Shown one piece after another: positions 10,301 to 18,912 of a stretch of 64,000 nt of DNA. Below the pieces are notes generated by a model that worked only from the letters and a program-made list of their open reading frames with translations, made no database searches and had not been told where the DNA came from. Position 1 is the first letter of the stretch. Each line of letters opens with the position of its first letter. The stretch is taken from positions 103,675-167,674 of the forward strand of contig JAIOAW010000003.1 of assembly GCA_019873625.1 (NCBI GenBank). The letters run 5' to 3'. A program made the position numbers and the translations under genes. Source of the stretch: Chloroflexota bacterium. Lineage in GTDB: Bacteria; Chloroflexota; Anaerolineae; UBA1429.

Positions 10301-10581
10301 TTACCCACCTCCTCGATGAGGGGGGCGCGGTTCGCGGCCAAAAAGACGGCCTGCCTATGGGCGGGCGCTACCCCACGGACGCCTGGCGCGAGGGGGAATA
10401 CATCGTGGAGGAATACCTCATCCCAGTGGAGGCTGAGGCGCCGCCGGGCGTCTATCGCATCGAGATCGGTATGTACGATGCAGCCCTATCCGGCGCGCCG
10501 AGAGTCCCGCTCTTTGTAGGGGGCGTGCGCCAGGCGGATGATCGGCTCATCCTCGAGCATACGGTGAACGTGGTGCCGTAG
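7348..10581 (+). CDS. GT39-like membrane glycosyltransferase with three C-terminal beta-sandwich modules
   Basis: A 1077-residue fusion. The N-terminal half (about residues 15-430) is a GT-C multi-helix region with FITPDEMKWVCRS in the first loop (the acidic DE expected for GT39) and TGHPGVITMW. The soluble C-terminal part contains three related modules (about 660-765, 811-925 and 945-1075). The last is the clearest, with LTLCWQATG, VFTHLLDEGG, GRYPTDAWREGE and PPGVYRIEIGMYD. Such modules may bind glycans or the acceptor; that is inference. The start is GTG at 7348, or possibly ATG at 7357 behind GGTGGG. It is the fourth gene of the long operon, 10 bases from the previous stop. Confidence 0.85.
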   Translation: MGLMNSFSTKRGLHSTFWLGAVLGIVLLTLAVRLPRLDAFITPDEMKWVCRSINFYRGLRTGNLAETFQTGHPGVITMWLGVPFMQANLEAPWLEACRVPAIARIIEENPPELPNELAALLFRARRGVALWTSAFLGLAVWLLAHRAGWPLALIAGLLIALDPFYTAHSRFLHLDAIETSLLFPGVLSLLEGLASGRKRFFALSGIFLGLAMLNKSPAMFGIGFAGLITLLYGLYGKRPFSWMVRCVVAWLLPALVTYVALWPALWVQPVQTVQNVLNTALFYASRPHVNSNYFWGAPRPDPGWAFYPVALAFRLTPWAMIGALGGATLAARRRENKAFWGALGLFIALYGLFMTLGEKKFDRYLLPVFPFVQVFAAYGILAFLEWGMRRMRRASLAPILAGGLALGLGMTVISEAPYYLTYYNPLVGGKRAAVHTLLVGWGEGLDQAAAYLNSLPGSEAEIVASRSLPGLAPFYRGRAIHQTNYDPAVVRYVVFYLNEVQRRLEPELLETYYDRQEPLYVVHVKGIEYAWIYENKTHEAAWAEIASRAQPGDALVVGKPSLIARMYRGPLEVVTLDPTARREESLAALQRVAEQHERVWYALYAEKNPNPFQEWLLYQWRTHARLLERREFPQITLYLWDTTQGIPFTPSSKRWVPLDMRFGEELALRGYTLEEPARWDHAVGLTLTWEVLQRPAQYYALYIHVLDEAGHRVGQGDAWMTDASLRPTVDWEAGALAQEDVALDLLPGLAPGTYRLLMGVYDRLSGAPLLAKAPDGQTLREVMIGTLEVKPSAAPWSLKQAGLAPADLPLAPGVRLVGYNKSPQEPAFGEILTLKLAWEAPDAALRGYSLALEVVQGGQTLSRKEYPFLASISSAPLPEGLGTFWRFYDLPISEEALWGEADLRLTVRDAQGQAMGEPMTLTRLFVRGHRFEEPPLAYRQEASLGEGLRFVGYDVAPQDVHPGGAITLTLCWQATGPITRSLTVFTHLLDEGGAVRGQKDGLPMGGRYPTDAWREGEYIVEEYLIPVEAEAPPGVYRIEIGMYDAALSGAPRVPLFVGGVRQADDRLILEHTVNVVP

Positions 10582-10590
10582 GAGCGTTCT

Positions 10591-12069
10591 ATGCGCGAGC
10601 CTGCTCGTGAGCGCCTATTTTGGGGAATTCTCGCCGGCGAAATCGCCCTTTTCGTGGGGTGGCATTGGGCGCATCTGGGGGGTTTTCAGTGGGGCACCGA
10701 CGAGGGCACCTACCTGATGCGCGTGCGCCTGATGCAACAAGGGTATGCCCTCTATCGGGATATTTGGACGGATCAACTCCCCGGCCTCATCGTGCTCCTG
10801 CGGGGGACGTTCGCCCTTTTGGGGACCTCCGTCGAGGCCGGGCGGGGTTTGATCGTCTGCCTGGCGGCCTGCGGTTTGGTGGGGGTGGCGATTCTGGGGT
10901 GGGCCTTCCGGGCGCGGGCGGGCGCACTCGTCATCGTGCCCATATGGGCCTTGGCGCCGACCGTCTTCTGGCTCTCGCGCGCCATCATCTCGCCAGATTG
11001 GCCATCCATCAGCCTAGGGGCGCTCGGCTTGGCCCTGGTGGCCGCCTATGGGCGTACGCGCCGGTGGGGTTGGCTTGTGGCTTCAGGCCTCGTCTTTGCC
11101 TTGGCGCTCTACATCAAGGCGACGGCGGCCCTCGCCTGGGTGCCGGCGGTGTGGCTCCTTTGGCAAAGTACCCGGCGAGAAGCGAATGGCCGCCGGCGCG
11201 TGCTCCTGTGGGGCGCGTGGCTCGCCGGGCTGGGTGTGCCCTTGATGGTGGGCCTCTTGGCGCACGACGTGGGCGCGATGTATGCCCAGTTCGTGGGCAC
11301 CCAGGTGTCGAGCGGGCAGATGGCCCTCAAAATCGGCCCCCATGCCGCCAAAATCGCCGATTACCTCCGCCAGGATAACTGGGGGTTGGTGGCCCTCGGC
11401 GCGGCCGGGGGAATCGTCAGCCTCTGGCGCCGGCGGGAACTGGCTGCCCTGGTGGGCATCTGGCTGGGGCTTTCCCTCGCCGTGCTTCTCGTCCGTTCGC
11501 CGATGTGGCCCAGCCATCATCTCGTGGTGCTCCTCGCGCCCCTGGCTGTGGCGGGGGCGGTGGCCGTTTCCTCCGTATGGGCTGTTTTCTGGGAGAAGCG
11601 GCCCACGCCCGCGGACCGTTCGGCCTTTGCCATAGGGCTGGTCGCGCTTATGGTCTATGCCTTCAGCCTGCCCAGCGTTTTGCGAGGGGATGCCCAACTC
11701 CTCTCGGCCCCCTCGTGGCGCAGTGGCGAGGAGGCGATTCGGTTCCTCCAAGAGCGCTTCCCCGAGGGGGCGGTCGTCATCAGCGATTATCAGATGATCC
11801 CCTTCCGAGCGGGGTGCAGTGTGCCGCCGCCCCTCGCCACGGTCACGAAAAAGCGCCTCCAATTGGGGCTGCTCACGACGGAACACCTCGTGCGCCTTGC
11901 GGAGGCATATCGGCCGGCGGCGATCCTGTTGTGGGATGAGCAGTTGACGGCCTTGCCCGATTTTGTCGCGTGGGTCAAAGCGCATTATGACCTGGCCTTC
12001 CAGTGGGATTATCATGAGATTTATGTCTTGCCCAGTACAGCGCCCGTGGGCGAGGAGGGGGCGCGATGA
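10591..12069 (+). CDS. GT39-like membrane glycosyltransferase, short form without modules
   Basis: A 492-residue polytopic membrane protein paralogous to its neighbours. The first loop has WGTDEGTYLMRVRL (acidic DE pair) followed by GYALYRDIWTDQLPG, closely matching the equivalent loop in the 14168 and 16090 genes. About 10-11 hydrophobic helices follow, and then a soluble region of about 130 residues with GAVVISDYQMIPFRAG. It ends before any C-terminal beta-sandwich module. AGGAG lies six bases before the ATG, and the stop overlaps the next start (ATGA). Donor and acceptor are unknown. Confidence 0.85.
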   Translation: MREPARERLFWGILAGEIALFVGWHWAHLGGFQWGTDEGTYLMRVRLMQQGYALYRDIWTDQLPGLIVLLRGTFALLGTSVEAGRGLIVCLAACGLVGVAILGWAFRARAGALVIVPIWALAPTVFWLSRAIISPDWPSISLGALGLALVAAYGRTRRWGWLVASGLVFALALYIKATAALAWVPAVWLLWQSTRREANGRRRVLLWGAWLAGLGVPLMVGLLAHDVGAMYAQFVGTQVSSGQMALKIGPHAAKIADYLRQDNWGLVALGAAGGIVSLWRRRELAALVGIWLGLSLAVLLVRSPMWPSHHLVVLLAPLAVAGAVAVSSVWAVFWEKRPTPADRSAFAIGLVALMVYAFSLPSVLRGDAQLLSAPSWRSGEEAIRFLQERFPEGAVVISDYQMIPFRAGCSVPPPLATVTKKRLQLGLLTTEHLVRLAEAYRPAAILLWDEQLTALPDFVAWVKAHYDLAFQWDYHEIYVLPSTAPVGEEGAR

Positions 12070-14171
12070 ACGCCCCGCGTCGCCTTGCTGCGCGCCCTTT
12101 GGCCCTGGCCGTGAGCGCCTATGCGCTCCTTGCGGTGCTCCTCACCTGGCCGGCCGCCGCCCGGTTGGGGCGCGCTGTGATGGGGCTGGAAGCGCGAGAT
12201 AATCTCCAGTACACATGGCTCCTGTGGTGGACGGGCTACGCCTGGGAGCACGGGCAAAGCCCCGCCCAGGTGAGCCTGCTGAATCACCCTTGGCAGGTGG
12301 AGCATCCCCTTCTCGACGTGACGCTCGAGTTGGAGGCGTTGGCCTACCCTTTACAGAAGGCCTTCGGGCCGACGGCGGCCTATAATTTGCTCGTCCTTTC
12401 CTCGTTTGTGCTCTGTGGCCTCGCGATGTACCTTTTGGCGTACGACCTCACGGGCCAACCCTGGGCGGCCTTTGCTGGGGGGCTGATCTTTGCCTTCTTC
12501 CCGCACCGGATGGGGCACGCCTTGGCCGGGCACCTTTCTCAGATGGCTTTGTGGTGGGGGCCGCTCTATCTGAGGCATCTCCTGCGGCTCTTTCAGGTGC
12601 CGCGCTGGCGCGACGCCCTCTGGATGGGCCTATGGCTTGGTTTGGCCCTTTCGGTAGGGCTGGTGGTGAGCGCCTACTATGCCCTGCCGCTTGCCGCCTT
12701 GAGCGCCGTCTATCTCCTCATCGCCAACCGCAAGAGGGTAAACCGCGCTCTGGTGGGGTGCCTCGTCGTGGGGTGGGGGCTGGCCCTTCTCCTCATCGCA
12801 CCCAAATGGGCGCCCTTTTTGCTCCGCGTATGGCGCGAGGGGGCAGATTACCGCGTGGCGGGCTTTACGCCGCTCTCGGTGGATGGGCTAGCCCTCATCC
12901 TCCCCTCGCCCTTTCACCCCCTGTGGGGCAACCTAATCTATCGCCTGGAGGGGATGCAGCGCGTCTTCCCAAGCGTCTCTGAGGTCGAACGGACGGCCTA
13001 TCTGGGCCTCATCGCGTTGGGCCTGGCCGTTTGGGGGATGGTGCGCATTCGGCGGCAAGGCGGGCTGTGGGCCTTTATTGGGGGCGTGGCGCTCCTCTTG
13101 GCCTTAGGGCCGAGCCTTTCCGTAGGGGGTGCCAACGTGGGCCTCCCCTTGCCCTATGCCTTGATGGAAAAGGTCCCTATCCTTTCTTGGGGGCGTACGC
13201 CGGAGCGGTTCTTGGCGCTCACTATGCTTGCCCTCGCCGCGCTCGCCGCGCAAGGGTTCACAGCCTTGCCCGCGCGGCGCACCGTGCGGGGGGCGATCCT
13301 CCTCGGCCTTGTGGTGGATATGCTCGTCCTTTGGCCGTGGCCCCAGGGGACGCCGACTCCGCCGGCTGAAGTGAGCGCTTGGCGCGGTGGGGGTGGGGCC
13401 GTCCTTCACCTGCCGGCGAGCAAGCGGCAAATCAGCAATATGGCGATGTACTATCAGACGGCGCACCATCTCCCCATCGTGGGGGGATACATCCACCGTG
13501 ACCTGCCCGGTATGCGCGAATACGCCAAGGCGCTCGACGCGGCCTGCACGGAGCAATCGGGGCGGGCCGAGCGACCGCTGACCCCTGCCGAACTGCGCGG
13601 GCTGATCCAGGGGCTGGATATCCGGCACATCGTGGTGGATCGGACGTGGGTTTCGGCGCGGCAATCCTCGGAGACCGTTCGGCGATTAGAGGCGGCTTTT
13701 GGCCCTGCTGTGAGGGATTGGGGTGCGGCCGCCCTGTTCGAGGTCGCGCCGCGCGAGGAGGCCGGCCCAGCGCTCGCCGCTTGGGAGAACGCCTCGTTAC
13801 TTCGCATCGAGGTTATGCCAGCCCCAGCGCAGGCCGGCCAAACGATCGTGGTGCGCACGGTGTGGCGTTCCGAGCGCCCTACGCGTAGCCCGATGACCCT
13901 CTATATCCATGTTTTGGATGAAAGGTTGGAACGCGTAGCCCAGAAAGATGGCCCGCCCCTAGGGGGGAACTGGCCGACGACGCTTTGGGCGCCCGGCACG
14001 ACCGTTCTCGACGAGCGGGAAATCGCCCTGCCGGCTGGCCTGCCCCCTGGGGAGTATGCCTTAGGCATCGGCTGGTATGATGCGCTCACGGGGCAGGGCG
14101 CGCGGTTGGCGAACGCACCCCGTGCCTTGGGCGATATGCTCATCCTCGACGAGGGGGTCAGCGTCCGATGA
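12066..14171 (+). CDS. Polytopic GT-C-like membrane protein with one C-terminal beta-sandwich module
   Basis: A 701-residue membrane protein. Its first loop carries EARDNLQYTWLLWW, resembling YfhO/GT-C-like proteins more than classical GT39. Roughly 11 hydrophobic segments span residues 10-425. A soluble domain follows (about 435-560, with LHLPASKRQISNMAMYYQT), then one C-terminal module (about 577-701) with LYIHVLDERLERVAQKDG, GNWPTTLWAPG and PPGEYALGIGWYD, the same module found in the 7348, 14168 and 16090 genes. Starts and stops overlap both neighbours by 4 bases. Glycosyl transfer to a surface acceptor is the likely role; the catalytic acid is less certain than in the other paralogues. 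Confidence 0.8.
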   Translation: MNAPRRLAARPLALAVSAYALLAVLLTWPAAARLGRAVMGLEARDNLQYTWLLWWTGYAWEHGQSPAQVSLLNHPWQVEHPLLDVTLELEALAYPLQKAFGPTAAYNLLVLSSFVLCGLAMYLLAYDLTGQPWAAFAGGLIFAFFPHRMGHALAGHLSQMALWWGPLYLRHLLRLFQVPRWRDALWMGLWLGLALSVGLVVSAYYALPLAALSAVYLLIANRKRVNRALVGCLVVGWGLALLLIAPKWAPFLLRVWREGADYRVAGFTPLSVDGLALILPSPFHPLWGNLIYRLEGMQRVFPSVSEVERTAYLGLIALGLAVWGMVRIRRQGGLWAFIGGVALLLALGPSLSVGGANVGLPLPYALMEKVPILSWGRTPERFLALTMLALAALAAQGFTALPARRTVRGAILLGLVVDMLVLWPWPQGTPTPPAEVSAWRGGGGAVLHLPASKRQISNMAMYYQTAHHLPIVGGYIHRDLPGMREYAKALDAACTEQSGRAERPLTPAELRGLIQGLDIRHIVVDRTWVSARQSSETVRRLEAAFGPAVRDWGAAALFEVAPREEAGPALAAWENASLLRIEVMPAPAQAGQTIVVRTVWRSERPTRSPMTLYIHVLDERLERVAQKDGPPLGGNWPTTLWAPGTTVLDEREIALPAGLPPGEYALGIGWYDALTGQGARLANAPRALGDMLILDEGVSVR

Positions 14172-16093
14172 GGCGGCCAAGTGGGCAATGCGTTCGCCAG
14201 AGTAGCGTTGAGGGGGCCTCGGGCCTCCCTGCGTGGGCCTATTGGGCGGCGGGGCTGGCGGTGGCCGCCCTTTCGGCGGCGCTCTTTGCGTCGCGAAGGG
14301 ATTACCTCGTCTGGCGAGATGATGAGGCCGTCTTCTTCCTGACGGCCCGCGCGGTGGCGCGAGGACACGCGCTCTATCGGGAGGTATGGTACAACTACCC
14401 GCCGGGGTTCATCCTCTATTTGAGCGCTGTTCTGCGTTTCGTTAGGGATTCGTTGGCTATCGGGCGGGCGGCTGTTTTCGCCTGGGGGCTGGTGGCTTTA
14501 GGCGCGGTGGCCGGTTTGGGGTGGTTCCTGCGAGGGCGCGTCGGTGCCCTTGGGGCGCTCGGCCTGTTGGCCGTGGCGCCGCTTTTCGTTATGCTCTCTT
14601 CGGCCGTTATGGCGGAGATCCCGGCCTTTACCCTGGCAAGCGCCGGAGTACTCGCCGCACTCCTCTATCGCACCTGTGGCAAGGTGTTCTACCTGGCGAT
14701 AAGCGGCGCTCTATGCGCCCTATCCATCTGCGTCAAGCCGACGACCTTCCCCGCGCTCATCGTGCCCGCCTTGGCTGCCGCGTGGGTGCCGGAGGGTTGG
14801 CCCCAGCGCTGGCGGGCCTGGGGCGCTTTGGCCTTGGGGGGTGTTTTGCCTGCGGCGCTCGTCATCTTGCCCTACCACCCTCGAGAGTTCTTGGCCCAAT
14901 TCCTGGGCACCTATGCGCGGAGCCGCGAGGCCTTTACGCCGGATGTGTGGGGCAACCTGTGGCAAATCGGGCGCTTCTTCTATCATCATTCATACGGCCT
15001 CAGCCAGGTGAGCCTCTTGGCCCTGGCCGCCTATGGGGGAGTGCGCGCGCGGCCGCTCCAAAAGGGGCCTTTCCTCCTCGTCGCACTTTGGTTTGGGGGG
15101 GCGTTCTTCCAACTCGCTTTCCATACGCCGCTCTACCGCCACCACCTCATCGCCCTTGTGTTCCCTCTCGTGGCGATGGCGGGGGCTGGATTGGGGTATC
15201 TTTTGGAGGATTTGACGACCTGGCGTGGCTGGAAGCGCCTACCCTTGGCGCTCCTCCTGGCCTGGGCCGTGTTCGAGGCGCGCGAGGCGGCCTGGGTGAG
15301 CGCGGTGACGCTCCCCGCGGTAGAGGCCGATCAGCCGGAGATAATGCAAGAGGCCATCCGCTGGGTGGAAGAGAATACCTCACCCACGGCGCGCATCGTG
15401 ACGGATGCGCACATCATCGCCATCCGCGCCGGCCGCGAGGTCCCTTTGGAGACGATCAACGTCTCGCGGATGCGCATCCGCACGGGCGGCCTAGAGAACG
15501 CCTGGCTCATCGAGGCCGCCCGCCGCGAGGCGCCGGAGGCGATCATCTTTTGGGAAAAGAAATTGAGTTCCCTTGACGACTTTGCCACCTGGGTGCGTTG
15601 CCACTATAACCTCGCGCGGGCCTTTGACGAGCGCCACCGCATCTACCAAGCACGCCCACCCGTCAACCCGCCCCCCGAGGTGACCGTGCGCCAGGCGGAT
15701 TTTGGCGCGATAGGCCTTTTGGGGTATATGCTATCGGCAACCGAGGTGCGCCCCGGCATGCCCCTCACCGTGACGCTTTACTGGGAGGCCAAGGCCCCCG
15801 TAGAGGGCGATTGGACCGTCTTTGTGCATCTGCTCGATAGCCAAGGGGAGCGCATCGCCCAGCATGACGGGAAGCCGGCCTTCGGCGCTTGCCCCACGTG
15901 GGTTTGGCAGGAGGGGGAGCGCTTCGAAGATGTGCACCCCATCGCGATAGACCGCCTGGGGGCCGGGGGGCCTTATCAGATCGTCGTCGGCTGGTACGAT
16001 GCGGTGAGCGGAAGGCGTTTGCGCGAAGGGGCCTTCTCTCTGGCGACCTTGGATGAGTCGTTGGTGCTTCCCCATAAGGCGGGTGTGAGATGA
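14168..16093 (+). CDS. GT39-like membrane glycosyltransferase with one C-terminal beta-sandwich module
   Basis: A 641-residue paralogue. A cytoplasmic arginine-rich start leads to the first helix, and then the loop LVWRDDEAVFFLTARAVA with the DDE acidic motif, followed by GHALYREVWYNYPPGF, nearly the same as the matching loop of the 10591 gene. About 10 helices follow. The segment TARIVTDAHIIAIRAGREVP precedes a C-terminal module (about 511-641) with VTLYWEAKAP, VFVHLLDSQGERIAQHDGKP and YQIVVGWYDAVSGRRL. It overlaps the neighbours by 4 bases on both sides. The membrane part is the expected catalytic unit using polyprenol-phosphate sugar; the module may contact acceptor glycan. Confidence 0.85.
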   Translation: MRRPSGQCVRQSSVEGASGLPAWAYWAAGLAVAALSAALFASRRDYLVWRDDEAVFFLTARAVARGHALYREVWYNYPPGFILYLSAVLRFVRDSLAIGRAAVFAWGLVALGAVAGLGWFLRGRVGALGALGLLAVAPLFVMLSSAVMAEIPAFTLASAGVLAALLYRTCGKVFYLAISGALCALSICVKPTTFPALIVPALAAAWVPEGWPQRWRAWGALALGGVLPAALVILPYHPREFLAQFLGTYARSREAFTPDVWGNLWQIGRFFYHHSYGLSQVSLLALAAYGGVRARPLQKGPFLLVALWFGGAFFQLAFHTPLYRHHLIALVFPLVAMAGAGLGYLLEDLTTWRGWKRLPLALLLAWAVFEAREAAWVSAVTLPAVEADQPEIMQEAIRWVEENTSPTARIVTDAHIIAIRAGREVPLETINVSRMRIRTGGLENAWLIEAARREAPEAIIFWEKKLSSLDDFATWVRCHYNLARAFDERHRIYQARPPVNPPPEVTVRQADFGAIGLLGYMLSATEVRPGMPLTVTLYWEAKAPVEGDWTVFVHLLDSQGERIAQHDGKPAFGACPTWVWQEGERFEDVHPIAIDRLGAGGPYQIVVGWYDAVSGRRLREGAFSLATLDESLVLPHKAGVR

Positions 16094-18912
16094 CGCCATC
16101 AGCAGGCAAGATCCCATTTCGGCGGGCCGCCCTTTTCGGCGCGGTGTTGCTCTTGGCCCTTGCGCTTGCCGCGTACACGTGGCGGCTCACGGCCTGGCTG
16201 GCCTATGACGACGAGGGGGGCTACCTTTACGCCGCCTGGCGGATTACGCTCGGCGAATTGCCCTACCGAGATTTCCTCACACCGCAACTCCCCGTCTTTT
16301 TGTACCCCGGCGCGGCCGTCCTAGCGCTCACACACCGTTCGGTGTGGGCTATGCGCTTCTCGATGACGCTCTTCACCCTAGGGGCGGCGGCCTTTTGCTT
16401 TGGGGCCATCCGCCGCGTGTGGGGAGAGGGGCCGGCCCTCGCCGCGCTGATCCTCCTCCTCGTGCACCGCGAGATGTTCTGGGCAGCGCGTTTCTTTCGC
16501 CCCGAGGCGCCTATGCTCTTTTGGGGTATGTTGGGCTTGTGGGCCTTTGTAAGGGGGTACCGCACCGCGAAGCGCCCCTGGCTCATCGCGAGCGGCGTGG
16601 CCTTGGGGCTTTCGATGATGTCCAAATTGTTCGGTGCCCTATGGATGGCCGGCGTGGGCCTGTTCATCCTCGCCGAAGGGGTGCGCACGCGCCGCTGGCG
16701 CGAGATGTGGGCGCGCGGCCTGGCGGTGGGGGTGCCTTTCGCCCTCGTGGTAGGGGGGATGACCCTCGCCTTTTGTAAGGCGGCGCCCGGGTTCATCGCG
16801 GCCGTGTTGGAACATCACCTGCGCCAGGGGAGCGGCACGCCGCTTCCGCAGGTCATCCTCAAGGGGCTGGTCCTTTTTCGGGATTTCGTCAAAGCCCAAC
16901 CTGCCTACATCGCCCTGGCCGCGTTGGGTGTGTATGTCGCCTGGCGCCGGCCCGATCCTTTAGGGCGGCTTTTCGTTTGCCAGTTGCCCACGGCGATCGT
17001 CTTTCTCTTTATGACTCGCGAACTCCAAGAGCGCCACTTGACCTACCTGGCGCCCAGCCTGGCGGCCCTCGGCGGCTTGACCCTGGCGGAGGGTTGGCAG
17101 CGTTTGGCGGGGAGCGCCGGCCGGAGGGCCTGGTGGCGTGGGGTTTTGGCCACCCTATGCGCCCTCGCGGCGCTTGCGGCGGCCCTTTGGCCCCATAGCG
17201 CGTTTGACGCCTGGGTGGCCCGTTGGGAAGAGCACACCACGGCCTCTTGGGAGGCCTTTTTGCAACAACGCACGTCTCCAACCGAGTATGTTATGTCTGA
17301 CTACCCGGGCCTGAACTTTTACGCCCAACGCCCCACGACGCCGATCGCAGCGGGCATCTCTCGCGGGGCGGCCAAGAGCGGGCAGATTATGGGCCAAGAC
17401 CTCATCCGAGAGATCGAGACGTACAACGTGCGAATGGTGCTCTTGAACGTGGCCCAAGGGGCACACCAGTTCGTCCTGCTCCGCGATTATGACGTCTTCA
17501 AGCGCTACGTCCAGACCCATTTCTATCTCCTCGAGCGGCGCGTGTATGATTACCGCCTCATCGAGGTGTATGACCGCCTCGACCGCTGGGAGGGGGAGCG
17601 ACGAGACGACCTCTTTGGCGGGCAGATCGCCCTCACGGGCCTGCGTTGGGAGGCGAACGCCGCCGAACCGGGGCAAGACCTGCACATTATGATGCGCTGG
17701 CAAAAGCGCGGCACAGCCCCCGTTCCGGGCGATTTTTCGGTCGCCTTGCGCCTGATGGATGAAGAGGGCCACGTGCGGGGCCTGGGCGATAAACGGTTGA
17801 TGGATATTGACCGCGAGACCTATTGGGATGAACGCGGCCTAGAGCAGCCCGTGCTCATCCCCACATCCCAATGGCCGGATGGCGAAACAACCATTGACTT
17901 GTTTCAACTCCCCGTCTGGCCGGCCACGCCGCCGGGGCGATATCGCGTCCTCCTGCGGCTGCACCGCGAGGGTGCGTGGGATGGCTTCCCCCTTTTGGGC
18001 GCGGATGGCGAACCGCAGGGGTATGACCTTTTCATCGGCTATGCCACGGTGCTCCCCGCCTCCCATCCGCCGGAAGTTGCGGACCTCCCGATGCAGAAGC
18101 ACGTGGATTTGGACCTCACGGAGGACCTTCGCCTGGAGGGATACACCCTGCCGGAGGGCGATGTGCGCCCGGGAGATCGCCTCACGGCCTCCGTCTTTTG
18201 GTCGGCGCGGCGCAAGCCCTCGCGCGATTATACGCTCCGGTTGAGCTTGCGGGGCGAAGACCATCTTTGGGCCGAGGCGGAAGGCCCCCTTGCAGGGGCG
18301 GATTACCCCACCTCCGCGTGGCGCGAGGGAGAAGTGCTTTTGGGCTTGCATGACGTGGTGGTGGACCCCGAAACGCCCACCGGCACCTATCGCCTTGTAC
18401 TCGAACTGCTCGATGGCCAACAGGCCGTTGCCAGCCACACGATGGGCGAGGTGCGCGTAGCCGGGCGCGAACGCGTGTACGCCGTGCCGCATTTCGCGGT
18501 GGCCGATGACGCCCATTGGGGCGGGGCCGTCTCGCTCCTAGGGCATGACCTTGCCCTTGGCCAAGGCGAGGGCGGAGCCTATGTGGATCTCACCCTCCAT
18601 TGGCAGACCCAAGAGCGGATGGAGACCTCCTACACGGTGTTCATCCACCTGGTGGATGACCAAGAGCGCATCTGGGGGCAGGTGGACCGCATCCCCCTCG
18701 AGGGCACCTACCCCACGAGCGCCTGGCTGCCCGGCGAGATCGTCAGCGATCGGTACATCATCCCATGGCGAGAGGATGCCCCCGCCGGCGAATACCGCAT
18801 AGCCGTGGGCCTGTATGATTTGGAAAGCGGCCGCCGGCTGGCCCTCTATGTGCAGGGCGAGCGCGTGCCCGATGATCGCTACATCCTCGGCCGGGTGATG
18901 CTCCACCGCTAG
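16090..18912 (+). CDS. GT39-like membrane glycosyltransferase with three C-terminal beta-sandwich modules
   Basis: A 940-residue paralogue and the last gene of the operon. The first loop has AYDDEGGYLYAAWRI, then LPYRDFLTPQLPVFLYPG. About 10-11 transmembrane segments run to residue 380. Three modules follow (about 511-655, 677-800 and 811-940). The third has LTLHWQTQERMETSYTVFIH, GTYPTSAWLPGE and AGEYRIAVGLYDLESGRRL. The stop TAG at 18910-18912 directly abuts the stop of the convergent FAD oxidoreductase gene, so there is no room for a dedicated terminator between them. Confidence 0.85.
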   Translation: MTPSAGKIPFRRAALFGAVLLLALALAAYTWRLTAWLAYDDEGGYLYAAWRITLGELPYRDFLTPQLPVFLYPGAAVLALTHRSVWAMRFSMTLFTLGAAAFCFGAIRRVWGEGPALAALILLLVHREMFWAARFFRPEAPMLFWGMLGLWAFVRGYRTAKRPWLIASGVALGLSMMSKLFGALWMAGVGLFILAEGVRTRRWREMWARGLAVGVPFALVVGGMTLAFCKAAPGFIAAVLEHHLRQGSGTPLPQVILKGLVLFRDFVKAQPAYIALAALGVYVAWRRPDPLGRLFVCQLPTAIVFLFMTRELQERHLTYLAPSLAALGGLTLAEGWQRLAGSAGRRAWWRGVLATLCALAALAAALWPHSAFDAWVARWEEHTTASWEAFLQQRTSPTEYVMSDYPGLNFYAQRPTTPIAAGISRGAAKSGQIMGQDLIREIETYNVRMVLLNVAQGAHQFVLLRDYDVFKRYVQTHFYLLERRVYDYRLIEVYDRLDRWEGERRDDLFGGQIALTGLRWEANAAEPGQDLHIMMRWQKRGTAPVPGDFSVALRLMDEEGHVRGLGDKRLMDIDRETYWDERGLEQPVLIPTSQWPDGETTIDLFQLPVWPATPPGRYRVLLRLHREGAWDGFPLLGADGEPQGYDLFIGYATVLPASHPPEVADLPMQKHVDLDLTEDLRLEGYTLPEGDVRPGDRLTASVFWSARRKPSRDYTLRLSLRGEDHLWAEAEGPLAGADYPTSAWREGEVLLGLHDVVVDPETPTGTYRLVLELLDGQQAVASHTMGEVRVAGRERVYAVPHFAVADDAHWGGAVSLLGHDLALGQGEGGAYVDLTLHWQTQERMETSYTVFIHLVDDQERIWGQVDRIPLEGTYPTSAWLPGEIVSDRYIIPWREDAPAGEYRIAVGLYDLESGRRLALYVQGERVPDDRYILGRVMLHR

